A DNA stretch of 64,000 bases, from the NCBI RefSeq assembly GCF_900141825.1, contig NZ_FQYQ01000010.1:1-64000 (forward strand), read 5' to 3'. Under the pieces are notes generated by a model that made no database searches, had not been told where the DNA came from, and saw only the letters and a program-made list of their open reading frames with translations. A program made the position numbers and the translations under genes. The DNA is from Pseudobutyrivibrio xylanivorans DSM 14809 (lineage in GTDB: Bacteria; Bacillota; Clostridia; Lachnospirales; Lachnospiraceae). Positions 1 through 8,382 of the stretch are shown piece by piece (the first letter of the stretch is position 1; each line of letters begins with the position of its first letter).

Positions 1-120
1 GATTTTTATTAACCGGCAAGTTAACAATCATTATTCTATGAGAGGCACTCATTTTTTACAAACCTGATATTTTTACCCTAACAGGAATGCTCCCTAAGAT
101 AAAATTTTTTTTAACTTGAT

Positions 121-1917
121 TTATATTATTTTTTCAAGTTCCTTAATAATTTCTCCCATCTTAGCAAGAGCTGCCTCGATTGGAGCTGGTGTGGTGAGGT
201 CTACGCCGGCAATCTTAAGAAGCTCAACAGGAGCATCTGTGCAACCTGAAGATAAGAACTTCTTGTAGCGCTCTACTGCTGGTGCGCCTTCCTTTAAAAT
301 CATATCAGCAATAGCAACTGCTGCGCAGAAGCTTGTAGCATACTGATATACGTAGAAGTTGTAGTAGAAGTGTGGAATACGAGCCCACTCATATGCAATT
401 TCATCATCTGAAATCATATCTGGACCATAGTACTTCTCGTTGATTTCCTTATAAAGCTTGCAAAGATTCTCAGAGTTGAGATTCTCGCCAGCCTCTACCA
501 TCTCATTTGTAGTCTTCTCAAACTCAGCAAACTGTGTCTGACGGAATACTGTACCCTTGAAGCTGTCAAGATAATGATTGAGAAGATATGCCTTCTCCTT
601 CTTATCTGTGCAGTTCTTAAGAAGGTACTCTAAAAGAAGAATCTCATTACATGTAGATGCAACCTCAGCTACGAAAATCTTATAGCCACTGTAGATGTAT
701 GGCTGTGCCTGATTTGAGTAGTAGCTGTGCATTGAGTGGCCCATCTCATGAGCTGTTGTAAACATGTCATCAAATGTATCTGTGTAATTTAAAAGCATGT
801 ATGGGTGAACGCCGTAAGCTGTAGCTGAATAAGCACCACCGCGCTTTCCCTTATTCTCATATACATCGATCCAACGATTAGCAAAACCTTCCTTAAGAAG
901 ATCCACATAATCATCACCGAGAACTGCAAGTGCTTCGCAGATTGTCTTCTGCGCTTCCTCATACTTAACAGTCTTTGCTGCATCAGGAATCATTGATGTG
1001 TAGATATCATACATATGAAGCTCATCTACTCCGAGGCACTTCTTACGAAGTGAAACGTAAGCATGCAACTTATCAAGATTAGCATTTACTGTCTTAACAA
1101 GGTTGTCGTAAACCTGTGGTGACACGTTGTTTGCATCAACAGCTGCTTCAAGATTTGAGCTGTAGTTGCGGACACGTGAATTAAAAATGTGCTGCTTAAC
1201 TTCACCGTTATAGATGGAAGCCATTGTATTTAAATACTTCTCATAAACACCATAATATGCCTTGAATGCATCCTCACGAACTCTTCTATCTGCAGACATA
1301 AGCATTGGTACAAAACGGCCATCTGTAAGAACTACTTCTTCGCCGTTCTCATCCTTGATTGCAGGGAATGTCATATCAACATTCTTAAATGCACTGTAAA
1401 CTTCAGATGGTGTGTTGGCCATCTCCTGAGTCATGGCAACAACCTTCTCCATCTCTGCTGAAAGTGTGTGTGCCTTTAATCTCTGGATTTCCTTAATCTG
1501 AAGTCTGTAAAGCTCAAGCTCTGGCTTAGAAGCGATAAAACCATCAATTACTGCTGCGTCGCAGGCAAGAATCTCTGGTGAAACAAATGCTGTTGCTGCA
1601 CTAATCTTTGCATAAAGAGCGAACATTCTCTGTGACATAGACTGATGCTCTGTGTTTCCCTGGTCCTGATCAAAGATACGCTCAGCATAGTTAAATGCAA
1701 GCTCGAACTTCTCCTCAGTAATAGCGCTTGTTTCAAGAACTGAAAGAAGATTCTCAGCGCTCTCACATACCTTTCCTTGATATTTACTAATCTCAGCAAG
1801 CTTCTCCTCTATAAACTTAATGTCAGCTTCCCAAGCATCCTTACTCTCATACATTGCGCTAAGGTCCCATGTATCCTCAACACGAACCTGGTCGCGGCTT
1901 ACTAATTCCTTTGCCAT
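121..1917 (-). CDS. pepF: Oligoendopeptidase F (M3B metallopeptidase)
   Basis: Cytoplasmic zinc peptidase that cleaves oligopeptides of roughly 7-17 residues, feeding peptide turnover. The zinc motif HEMGHS (HExxH) is visible about two thirds along the protein, with the downstream glutamate region EVASTCNE that supplies the third ligand. The length of 598 residues is normal for PepF/M3B. An earlier in-frame start exists, but the ATG at 1917 follows a good AGGAGA ribosome site and gives the expected N-terminus MAKELVSRDQV. It is transcribed alone, divergent from the small gene at 2053. No clear terminator is visible in the 120 bases downstream. Confidence 0.95.
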   Translation of the reverse strand: MAKELVSRDQVRVEDTWDLSAMYESKDAWEADIKFIEEKLAEISKYQGKVCESAENLLSVLETSAITEEKFELAFNYAERIFDQDQGNTEHQSMSQRMFALYAKISAATAFVSPEILACDAAVIDGFIASKPELELYRLQIKEIQRLKAHTLSAEMEKVVAMTQEMANTPSEVYSAFKNVDMTFPAIKDENGEEVVLTDGRFVPMLMSADRRVREDAFKAYYGVYEKYLNTMASIYNGEVKQHIFNSRVRNYSSNLEAAVDANNVSPQVYDNLVKTVNANLDKLHAYVSLRKKCLGVDELHMYDIYTSMIPDAAKTVKYEEAQKTICEALAVLGDDYVDLLKEGFANRWIDVYENKGKRGGAYSATAYGVHPYMLLNYTDTFDDMFTTAHEMGHSMHSYYSNQAQPYIYSGYKIFVAEVASTCNEILLLEYLLKNCTDKKEKAYLLNHYLDSFKGTVFRQTQFAEFEKTTNEMVEAGENLNSENLCKLYKEINEKYYGPDMISDDEIAYEWARIPHFYYNFYVYQYATSFCAAVAIADMILKEGAPAVERYKKFLSSGCTDAPVELLKIAGVDLTTPAPIEAALAKMGEIIKELEKII

Positions 1918-2052
1918 AAAAATGTTCTCCTGTCTAATAAATTTAGCTGAAAGATATTTTAACACATTTCAAACTTTCTACACCATTTTTTCAAAAATAC
2001 ATTGTATTCTAATATTACAGTACAAAATGTCGTTTGAAAGAAGGAGTCGTTT

Positions 2053-2418
2053 ATGTCAGATAGCAGAGCAGATCTTATCAAAGGACTCAATCAGGCAATG
2101 AATGGTGGCAAGGAAGACGAGCTTGGTCGTCAATTCTTTGCAGATACCAACACACTTAAAACTGGTGCAGCTGGAGGAAATGTTGAAGTAAGTGTTCTTG
2201 TTTCAAAGGCTGAATTTGCAAGAATTGCCAGTGGCGTAGTGAAATATCACATCACAGACCGCCGCGGAATTGAAGATGGAAATGATATTATTTTCAATGA
2301 AGTGGAATCTGATGGATTTACCCAGACAGGTCATAAGCTGACCAAGAGAGTATGTGATGTTAAATCTTATCTTCAGGTGCCAGGCCTCAAAGATGGATTT
2401 AATATCGTGTCATTCTAA
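2053..2418 (+). CDS. Conserved-looking hypothetical protein, 121 aa
   Basis: I do not recognise this protein. It begins MSDSRADLIKGLNQAM after a clear AAGGAG ribosome site and ends just before a strong terminator, so it is a real monocistronic gene. It is soluble, with no signal peptide, membrane segment or cysteine cluster. An N-terminal helical stretch is followed by a mixed alpha/beta stretch (residues ~35-121). It is divergent from pepF. Confidence 0.7.
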   Translation: MSDSRADLIKGLNQAMNGGKEDELGRQFFADTNTLKTGAAGGNVEVSVLVSKAEFARIASGVVKYHITDRRGIEDGNDIIFNEVESDGFTQTGHKLTKRVCDVKSYLQVPGLKDGFNIVSF

Positions 2419-2468
2419 AACTTAATATCGAAGTAAACTGCGTACTTATGTACGCTGATATAATAGAT

Positions 2469-2514
2469 GGCGCTGGACCACCCAGTTTAGATGGTTCCCA
2501 GCGCCACTTTTTTA
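2469..2514 (+). terminator. Rho-independent terminator
   Basis: Arms GGCGCTGG (2469-2476) and CCAGCGCC (2498-2505), with extra ACC/GGT pairing inside, are followed by ACTTTTTTATT on the plus strand. It ends the gene at 2053 and may also help stop the convergent SPFH gene. Confidence 0.85.
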
Positions 2515-3510
2515 TTATGCCTCTGCAAGACTACGTGTAGTTGCACTTTTTTCTGCGTCGCTACAGCATGGGTCTTCTTTCTTTGGTGTCTCCTTCTTTG
2601 GAGCTGATTTGTCGATTGGTGTACTCTCACCGAATCCAAGCATCTCTGTCTTAAATGTAAGATCAGCTGCTGCAGAAGCAAGGTCTGTAGGAACTACAAT
2701 CTTTGTTGCTCTACCATCACCCATCTTCTCTAATGCTTCAAGCTTCTTGATAAGAAGAACTCTCTCGTCCATATTTGCAGACTTGAGCATTTCAATACCA
2801 CGAGCCTCAGCCTCATATACAAGGCGGATAGACTCAGCCTGACCTGTTGCACGAGCAATCTGTGCATCTCTTTCAGCCTCAGCCTTAAGAACGAGAGCCT
2901 GCTTATCACCTTCTGCTCTTGTGATAGAAGCCTGCTTGTGACCTTCTGCCTCAAGAAGAGTCTCTCGACGATCACGCTCAGCCTTCATCTGCTTCTCCAT
3001 TGAACGCTGAATCTCTTCTGGTGGGATGATGTTCTTAAGCTCTACACGGCCTACCTTGATTCCCCAAGGATCAGTAGCCTCATCAAGAATTACACGCATC
3101 TTAGAGTTGATGTTGTCTCTTGATGTAAGTGTCTGGTCAAGCTCCAGCTCACCAACAAGGTTACGCAAAGTTGTAGCAGTAAGATTTTCAAGAGCAAGAA
3201 TTGGACGCTCTGCACCATAAGCGTAAAGCTTTGGATCCTGTACCTTGAAATAAACTACAGTGTCGATTTTCATAATAACATTATCCTTTGTGATAACGTC
3301 CTGTGGTGGGAAATCTGCCACCTGCTCCTTCAAAGAAACCTTCTTTGAAACTCTCTGAAGGAATGGAATCATCACATGGATACCTGCCTGCCATGTAGCA
3401 TGATACTTTCCAAGGAATTCGATTACATATACGTATCCCTGTGGTACGATTCTGATACCAAATGCTATGGCAATCAGGATAATGACCAAAATTGTAATTA
3501 ATACTGGCAT
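2515..3510 (-). CDS. SPFH/band-7 (stomatin/QmcA-like) membrane protein
   Basis: Membrane-anchored scaffold of the stomatin/prohibitin/HflK superfamily. The start at 3510 (MPVLITIL) is chosen because AAGGAGGT lies directly upstream; an earlier in-frame start has no such site. Residues ~3-22 form one membrane anchor. The SPFH domain follows, including VPQGYVYVIEFLGKY and FKVQDP. A long charged helix (~185-255) with repeated AEG/AEA units is typical for oligomerising stomatins. The C-terminal tail is lysine/proline-rich with a CC pair, unusual among simple stomatins. No NfeD-type partner protease is adjacent, which is the usual neighbour of one subclass. The exact client is unknown. Confidence 0.88.
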   Translation of the reverse strand: MPVLITILVIILIAIAFGIRIVPQGYVYVIEFLGKYHATWQAGIHVMIPFLQRVSKKVSLKEQVADFPPQDVITKDNVIMKIDTVVYFKVQDPKLYAYGAERPILALENLTATTLRNLVGELELDQTLTSRDNINSKMRVILDEATDPWGIKVGRVELKNIIPPEEIQRSMEKQMKAERDRRETLLEAEGHKQASITRAEGDKQALVLKAEAERDAQIARATGQAESIRLVYEAEARGIEMLKSANMDERVLLIKKLEALEKMGDGRATKIVVPTDLASAAADLTFKTEMLGFGESTPIDKSAPKKETPKKEDPCCSDAEKSATTRSLAEA

Positions 3511-3561
3511 AACAATACCTCCTTTTCGATTGAGTATAATTACTCTCATTTGCTTATTAGT

Positions 3562-3604
3562 ATAATAAAATAAGGAGCATATTTCTACACAGAAATTGCT
3601 CCTT
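3562..3604 (-). terminator. Terminator of the 3652-4620 gene pair
   Basis: Arms AAGGAGCA-ATTTCT (from 3572) and AGAAATTGCTCCTT (to 3604) with a 4-base loop and one bulge. In the minus direction they are followed by ATTTTATTATAC. The TATTAT in that tail could also serve as the -10 box of the SPFH gene. Confidence 0.65.
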
Positions 3605-3651
3605 TAGATTATTTAAGACCTGCAACTATCATAAAGATAAGGCTTTAATAA

Positions 3652-3999
3652 TTACTCTGTTAATGCATCTGTCTTTTTCTTCAATTCGTCTTTGTAATAA
3701 ACGAATGCAAACATTTCTATAACACACTGAATACCTAATAAAAGCATAATGAAAAACTGAACCTGACCTACAGTAAGAGTAGTTTGTGCACCTATATATG
3801 AAGAAACTAATCCCCACACAACAACCATAAACCACAAAACATTCGCTGAACAAGCCTTTGCCTTTGTGATTATTAATTTGGTTTCGGCATCCTGATTAGC
3901 TTTATATTTTACTCCGATATATATCATCCAAATTGCCCATGCTAAAACTAAAACTCCTGCTACAACACCCATTACTGCTAAAAAATTCTGACTTAACAT
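3652..3999 (-). CDS. Small three-helix membrane protein, 115 aa
   Basis: Unrecognised integral membrane protein with about three hydrophobic helices (residues ~5-30, ~52-70 and ~78-100) and a charged C-terminus KDELKKKTDALTE. Two ATGs are close together. AGGAGG lies only 3 bases from the first but 9 from the second, so MLSQNFLA at 3999 is taken as the start. It sits 30 bp downstream of the XRE-membrane regulator and is very likely co-transcribed. This pairing is common in Firmicutes, where the HTH protein controls its membrane partner. Function unknown. Confidence 0.75.
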   Translation of the reverse strand: MLSQNFLAVMGVVAGVLVLAWAIWMIYIGVKYKANQDAETKLIITKAKACSANVLWFMVVVWGLVSSYIGAQTTLTVGQVQFFIMLLLGIQCVIEMFAFVYYKDELKKKTDALTE

Positions 4000-4029
4000 A
4001 ATCATTATCCTCCTAAATTTAAAATTATC

Positions 4030-4620
4030 TTATAAACCAATTACGTGTTTACAAATATAAACCACTGTAAAACTTAATATCCCGGAAATTAATCCAGCCG
4101 TTATCATAACTAATACAGTCTGATATGGACGTTTTCCGATTTCCTGCTGCTTGCTTTTCTCATCCAGACTGTTTCCATTCATAAATGTCACTATTTCCTT
4201 ATAGGTAACCAGGTCATTTTCTTTTTCAATGATATTCAGCTTTTTTGAAAAATATAACTCCAACATAGCTAGAATACCCTCTGGGATTAATGACCACATA
4301 CCAATAAGAAGATATAGCGGACCAAACGTTACAATCAAGATTCCTATGCATGCTAGCATCATTTTTCCGTAAAACTTCATTTGTTTTACATCTTGATCAT
4401 TAATAATCTCTTGCATTTGTTCTACATCTCCTTTGACTAGTTGATCTAGAGAAATTTCAAAAATATTACTTAGTAAAAGAATGCTTTGGATATCTGGATA
4501 GCTTTTCTCGTTTTCCCAATTAGAAATTGTTTGTCTAGATACGAACATCTTCTCAGCTAACTCATCCTGATTCCAATTGTGTGCGCTTCTTAAATCCTTT
4601 ATTCTTTTTCCAAGTTCCAT
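4030..4620 (-). CDS. XRE-family HTH regulator with C-terminal membrane helices
   Basis: The N-terminal Cro/C1-type HTH covers residues ~5-60 (RIKDLRSAHNWNQDELAEK, then VSRQTISNWENEKSYPD). Two closely spaced hydrophobic helices (~85-125) and a C-terminal one (~170-192) tether it to the membrane, an arrangement known from Firmicute membrane-bound one-component regulators. It is first in a two-gene unit with the small membrane protein at 3652. Repeats of TTTTACAT upstream are candidate operators. The signal sensed is unknown. Confidence 0.85.
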   Translation of the reverse strand: MELGKRIKDLRSAHNWNQDELAEKMFVSRQTISNWENEKSYPDIQSILLLSNIFEISLDQLVKGDVEQMQEIINDQDVKQMKFYGKMMLACIGILIVTFGPLYLLIGMWSLIPEGILAMLELYFSKKLNIIEKENDLVTYKEIVTFMNGNSLDEKSKQQEIGKRPYQTVLVMITAGLISGILSFTVVYICKHVIGL

Positions 4621-4680
4621 TTGCTTTCTCCTTGTTGTCTAAATACTACCCAAAGGGCGATGCTTCTTCCATCAAAAGGC

Positions 4681-4723
4681 TTTTACATTAGCCAAAAATA
4701 CGGATGTAAAAACCCTTTTACAT
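4681..4723. promoter_or_regulatory. TTTTACAT repeats upstream of the XRE gene
   Basis: TTTTACAT occurs at 4681-4688 and 4716-4723, with its inverse ATGTAAAA at 4704-4711. The first and second form an inverted repeat; the second and third form another. This is a plausible autoregulatory operator for the XRE protein that starts at 4620. No binding evidence is available from sequence alone. Confidence 0.4.
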
Positions 4724-4801
4724 ACCATTTTTGCCCCATTTTACGGGGTTTGGTAACGTTTTTATTCTAACTGTTTCTAATATATAAATAAAGATAAAGA
4801 A

Positions 4802-4837
4802 ATAAAAAAATATGCCTAGGCACAGTGCCTAGACATA
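4802..4837 (-). terminator. Rho-independent terminator of ribU
   Basis: Nested arms TATG/CATA and CTAGGCA/TGCCTAG (4811-4837) enclose a 3-base loop. On the minus strand the stem is followed by TTTTTTTATT. It lies 15 bp past the ribU stop codon. Confidence 0.85.
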
Positions 4838-4851
4838 TTACGAATTACTAT

Positions 4852-5487
4852 TTAGTTATTTCCCTTAAGTAATGGTCGAAGTGGCTGATAAATAAGCACT
4901 GTGATAATTGCTGAAATCATACCCTTTACGAATGTGAATGGTACGTTGAACATGAGCAGGCATTTTTCGATTGAATCAATCTTTGCAAATGGCGCTACTG
5001 CCTGATAAGCCTCTACGATAACTTCCTTTGGCATGAAATTGTAGTATACCGGATATACGATATAAAGATTTGATGGGAAGCTGATTGCTGCCATAATAAA
5101 TGCACCTACAACTGCACCAAGGATTGCATTTTTCTTTGTCTTCTTATGATGATAAATAAGACCTGCTGGAAGTACAAAGCCTACGCCAAGAATGAAGTTT
5201 GAAAGCTCGCCAACGCCACCAGTTGTAGTCATAAGAAGATGTAGAAGATTTTTAATCAAGCAAACAATAACACCATAAACTGGTCCCAATGCAAATGATG
5301 CCATAAGCGCTGGTAGCTCTGAAACATCAAGCTTGATGAAGCTTGGCATGATTGGCACTGCTGTGTCTAAAAACATAAGCACAAAAGCGATTGCTGAAAG
5401 CATTGCTGTCACTGTCATGCTTCTTACGTTAACCTTTTTCACTGTTCTTGTCTCCACATTTGTTCCTGTAAAATTTGTTGTATCCAT
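4852..5487 (-). CDS. ribU: ECF transporter S component, riboflavin (RibU-like)
   Basis: Substrate-binding membrane subunit that captures riboflavin and works with a shared EcfA/A'/T energising module encoded elsewhere. The 211-residue protein has about six hydrophobic segments and the family-typical DVSELPALMASFALGP stretch after helix 2. The start at 5487 (MDTTNF) follows AAGGAGGT. An FMN riboswitch with its terminator hairpin lies directly upstream, which makes riboflavin the likely substrate and predicts repression by FMN. Confidence 0.92.
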   Translation of the reverse strand: MDTTNFTGTNVETRTVKKVNVRSMTVTAMLSAIAFVLMFLDTAVPIMPSFIKLDVSELPALMASFALGPVYGVIVCLIKNLLHLLMTTTGGVGELSNFILGVGFVLPAGLIYHHKKTKKNAILGAVVGAFIMAAISFPSNLYIVYPVYYNFMPKEVIVEAYQAVAPFAKIDSIEKCLLMFNVPFTFVKGMISAIITVLIYQPLRPLLKGNN

Positions 5488-5534
5488 TTTTGAACCTCCT
5501 TGAAAATACATTTATTTAACTAGGAAGTCTTCTG

Positions 5535-5568
5535 TATAAAAAGAAAGCCCTGAGATAAACTCAGGGCT
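5535..5568 (-). terminator. Riboswitch expression-platform terminator
   Basis: Perfect arms AGCCCTGAG (5546-5554) and CTCAGGGCT (5560-5568) are followed on the minus strand by TTCTTTTTAT. It sits between the FMN aptamer and the ribU ribosome site, so it probably stops transcription when FMN is bound. Confidence 0.88.
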
Positions 5569-5594
5569 GTACGTACACAAATAAAACTTTGCAC

Positions 5595-5721
5595 ATCTTC
5601 TTCCATCCAGACTATACTGTCGGTACTGGAATCACACCAGTTCAGTCTTATTAAAGACTCGCGGACTGTCACCGCCGGTCAGGAATTGAAAGCCTACGCT
5701 TTCGCACCTTGCCCTGAAGAT
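5595..5721 (-). ncRNA. FMN riboswitch (RFN element)
   Basis: Read on the minus strand, the element shows conserved RFN blocks: ATCTTC then AGGGCAAGGTG, CCTGACCGGCGGTGACAGTC, and a 3' closing GAAGAAGAT. P1 pairs 5716-5721 with 5595-5600. It controls the downstream ribU gene through the terminator at 5535-5568. Confidence 0.95.
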
Positions 5722-5788
5722 TTCCTATTTATTTAACTATTGCAACTATACTACACCTTAAAAAACTAATCAAGTACAATTGAGTATT

Positions 5789-7327
5789 CTACTCTACTGG
5801 TGCGTATGTTTTTTCGAATAATTCCTTATCAACAACATATACAGCTGAAGGATCGTCCTGAGTAACTACCATGTAATCACCTGGGCGTCCTAGCTTATAA
5901 TTCTCCGGCTCCCATTTTGTGAATACCTTTGTACGACATATTAGTTCCTTAGCATATATATTGCCATAACCCACAAAAGTACATGAGTGCACAAGTGGCA
6001 ATAACCCCTTTGCGTTTCTTTCTTTGAGCTTTCTAATGGATGGAGCATATTCTCCTGGGAACTCGTATTTCTTATCACTAATCTCGTAGTACTTATCAAA
6101 AAGCTCAGTCTTTGTGATGTATACTTCTCCACGAACGCCAACCGCAATGATTGTATCTTCTTTTATTTCAAGCTCGTGGTCACCTTCCATAGCACGGATA
6201 ACCGCCTTAGTACCAACTGGGTAAATCTCAGTGCCCTTAACATATCCGATAGTAACATGCTTACTCTTATATACGTTCATGCTGCTGATATCAGCTGTAT
6301 ATTCTCCAGCATAGATAATCTCATTGTTCATGAAATATTCTTCCATACGCCCTCTGAAGAAATGCTGAATTGCAGATGGATTATAATCAAGCTCCTGCTT
6401 TTCAAGAAGTGAACGAACGATAGAACCGCCTGCCTTTATAAGATGACCGCCTCCATCTCCTACGCCCTGACAAATAAACTTAGCAAGCTCGTCTGCTTTA
6501 ACCTCTTTTACGCAGCTACGAACAGAAATCTTTATGCCACCTTCGTGAATAGAATAAACAAGACAGCATTCAACGTCCTCAACCTGAAGCATCATATCTG
6601 AAATAATTCCCAATATGTTCGGGTCGCAAGGATCAGTCTTTACTATAGAATAATGATTCTCGTGATAATATTCTGAGCCGAGAAGTGCAATTCCCGCAAT
6701 GCGAAGCTCTTCCTGAGAAATATTAGAATTTTTAAACTTTGTGATAGCAGAATTACTGTATTTAAGATAATCTCTCATATCCATGTCCAGAGGATGCTGG
6801 ACTTCTGAGAAATTATTACTATCTGTCATAAGACCATAATAAAGCGCTGTGGACAGCTTTTTATCCTTTTCAACTGGATATCCTTCTTCTTTGAGCATGT
6901 CCCAAAGAATAGTGGAACAGCTGGCAAGATATGAACGAATCTCTGAAAGCTCAGGTAATGGATTAGAAATCTGGTGATGGTCTATGACAGCAATCTGTCT
7001 AGCCTTAAAGGTGCGAACATTTCCCTCACCATACTGGCAATCTACAGTAACAATAAGCTCTGGAATCTCTTGCTCACGAATGCCAAGGAGCTGGGAAAGC
7101 TGAACCTGATGACGCACATAGTGAATGTCTACGCCAAGGTCGGAAATCATCAGCTTAAGATTGCTCTTGGTGATTTCAAAATTTCCTCCATACACGAAGG
7201 CAACAGTCTTATCATTATCCCTCAGATACTGTGTGAGAGCCATTCCTGAAGCAATGGCGTCAGCATCAGGCGTGTTATGACACTGAACTATTATATTATT
7301 GTACTCTAATAACTGTGATAGTTTCAT
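5789..7327 (-). CDS. DHH/DHHA1 phosphoesterase (NrnA-like) with long C-terminal extension
   Basis: Probable Mn-dependent phosphoesterase acting on short oligonucleotides, pAp or cyclic-dinucleotide products. The N-terminus carries NTPDADAIASG (metal-binding D-x-D), then VDCQYG and the IDHHQIS signature near residue 115. A DHHA1 glycine motif GDGGGHLIKAGGS lies near 290. Canonical NrnA ends at about 310-340 residues; this one has some 190 more with no motif I recognise. The start at 7327 (MKLSQLLEY) follows GGGAG; longer in-frame starts lack a ribosome site. It has its own TATAAT box (7356-7361) after the terminator of the fatty-acid operon. Confidence 0.85.
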   Translation of the reverse strand: MKLSQLLEYNNIIVQCHNTPDADAIASGMALTQYLRDNDKTVAFVYGGNFEITKSNLKLMISDLGVDIHYVRHQVQLSQLLGIREQEIPELIVTVDCQYGEGNVRTFKARQIAVIDHHQISNPLPELSEIRSYLASCSTILWDMLKEEGYPVEKDKKLSTALYYGLMTDSNNFSEVQHPLDMDMRDYLKYSNSAITKFKNSNISQEELRIAGIALLGSEYYHENHYSIVKTDPCDPNILGIISDMMLQVEDVECCLVYSIHEGGIKISVRSCVKEVKADELAKFICQGVGDGGGHLIKAGGSIVRSLLEKQELDYNPSAIQHFFRGRMEEYFMNNEIIYAGEYTADISSMNVYKSKHVTIGYVKGTEIYPVGTKAVIRAMEGDHELEIKEDTIIAVGVRGEVYITKTELFDKYYEISDKKYEFPGEYAPSIRKLKERNAKGLLPLVHSCTFVGYGNIYAKELICRTKVFTKWEPENYKLGRPGDYMVVTQDDPSAVYVVDKELFEKTYAPVE

Positions 7328-7355
7328 ATATACTCCCATTGTTTTATCTGAAAAC

Positions 7356-7361
7356 ATTATA
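7356..7361 (-). promoter_or_regulatory. Putative -10 box of the DHH gene
   Basis: The minus strand reads GGTATAATG here, about 29 bases before the start codon. A possible -35 TTAACA lies 19 bases upstream, a long spacer, so the call is tentative. The position just after a terminator supports an independent promoter. Confidence 0.45.
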
Positions 7362-7386
7362 CCGTATAACGCATGGTAAATGTTAA

Positions 7387-7423
7387 CAAAAAAGGCTTGA
7401 AACCTTACAAAAGTCTCAAACCT
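7387..7423 (-). terminator. Terminator of the fatty-acid synthesis operon
   Basis: On the minus strand AGGTTTGAGA pairs with TTTCAAGCCT (10 pairs, two of them G-U) and is followed by TTTTTTG. It lies 20 bp past the marR stop codon and closes the 16.8-7.4 kb operon. Confidence 0.8.
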
Positions 7424-7442
7424 CTGAATTATAAAACTATTA

Positions 7443-7952
7443 TTAATTAACTTCAACAGGAGGAATTACCACCTCATGCATAAGCTCTAAGGACATATCC
7501 CTGAGGATACCATCCAATATCTCTATCTGTTCAGCGGAAAAATGCTCCTGCGCACGCTCAACTACAGTACTAACATACTTCTGAGAAAGATTGAAATAAT
7601 TGTAATACTTATCAGTTACGTGAAGGTGATACTCGCGACGATCAGTCTCTGACTGAACCTTTTCAATGTAACCCTTCTGAATAAGGCTGTTTACCTTATA
7701 TGCTGCATTAGGTGATGATACATTAATAAAATTAGCAAACTCTGCAACCGTAGGGTTCTTAAGAGCGTGAATTATCTCCACACAAAAAAGCTCTACAGTA
7801 GTCAGTGATGTCTCACGAGAATTTAACTTCTTGAACATCTCCTGATAAAAGTGAATTTTGAATTTGGTGTACACCTCGGAAAGTGTCTGTTCTAACATTT
7901 CTAGTACCTGTTCCTTTTTGTTATTTATCTCCCCAAGCAACATGATACTCAA
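7443..7952 (-). CDS. MarR-family regulator, probable fatty-acid synthesis repressor (FabT-like)
   Basis: Winged-helix protein of 169 residues with a recognition region NPTVAEFANFINVSSPNAAYKVNSLIQ and wing SETDRREYHLHVT, as in MarR proteins. It is last in the fab/acc operon, the position and family expected of a FabT-like feedback regulator. The start is TTG at 7952: AGGAG lies 6 bases before it, whereas the next ATG is 15 bases from that site. The site itself overlaps the end of fabZ, suggesting translational coupling. The paired inverted repeats around the operon promoter are its likely targets (inference). Confidence 0.85.
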   Translation of the reverse strand: MSIMLLGEINNKKEQVLEMLEQTLSEVYTKFKIHFYQEMFKKLNSRETSLTTVELFCVEIIHALKNPTVAEFANFINVSSPNAAYKVNSLIQKGYIEKVQSETDRREYHLHVTDKYYNYFNLSQKYVSTVVERAQEHFSAEQIEILDGILRDMSLELMHEVVIPPVEVN

Positions 7953-7953
7953 A

Positions 7954-8382
7954 TTACTCTCCTATGGCAAAGGAAATTTCAGCCTTGGCTGCAATCTGGC
8001 CGTCAACATATGCCACTGCCTCACCAAAACCTACTGGTCCTTTCCTTGATGTAAGCTTACACTCCAGTTCCAAAACATCTCCAGGTTCTACCTGTTTTTT
8101 GAATCTAGCATTTTTGATTCCACCGAAAAAGGCCAGTTTCCCTTTGTTTTCCTCTTCTGTCAAAAGCGCCACAGCACCTACCTGTGCCAGTGCTTCTATA
8201 ATAAGAACTCCCGGCATAACTGGATGTCCTGGAAAATGTCCCAGAAAATGCATTTCATTAGCTGTTACACACTTAATACCCTTGGCATAATTGCCAGGCT
8301 CGCACTCCTCAATTCTATCCACTAGAAGAAATGGATATCGATGTGGTAATATTTCCTGAATCTGTGATGAATTTAGCCTCAT
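7954..8382 (-). CDS. fabZ: (3R)-hydroxyacyl-ACP dehydratase
   Basis: Dehydrates 3-hydroxyacyl-ACP to trans-2-enoyl-ACP in type II fatty-acid synthesis. The single hot-dog domain of 142 residues carries [13 protein letters not shown] and the catalytic-helix signature [19 protein letters not shown] with the active-site histidine and later glutamate. It overlaps fabF by 4 bp and is followed within 2 bp by marR. No FabN/FabM isomerase is visible, so unsaturated fatty-acid synthesis cannot be inferred from this operon. Confidence 0.97.
   Translation of the reverse strand: MRLNSSQIQEILPHRYPFLLVDRIEECEPGNYAKGIKCVTANEMHFLGHFPGHPVMPGVLIIEALAQVGAVALLTEEENKGKLAFFGGIKNARFKKQVEPGDVLELECKLTSRKGPVGFGEAVAYVDGQIAAKAEISFAIGE

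Noticed and set aside
1-120. Possible terminator or gene end at the left edge.
   Set aside because: No stem with a T-run and no supported reading frame could be identified in 120 bases.
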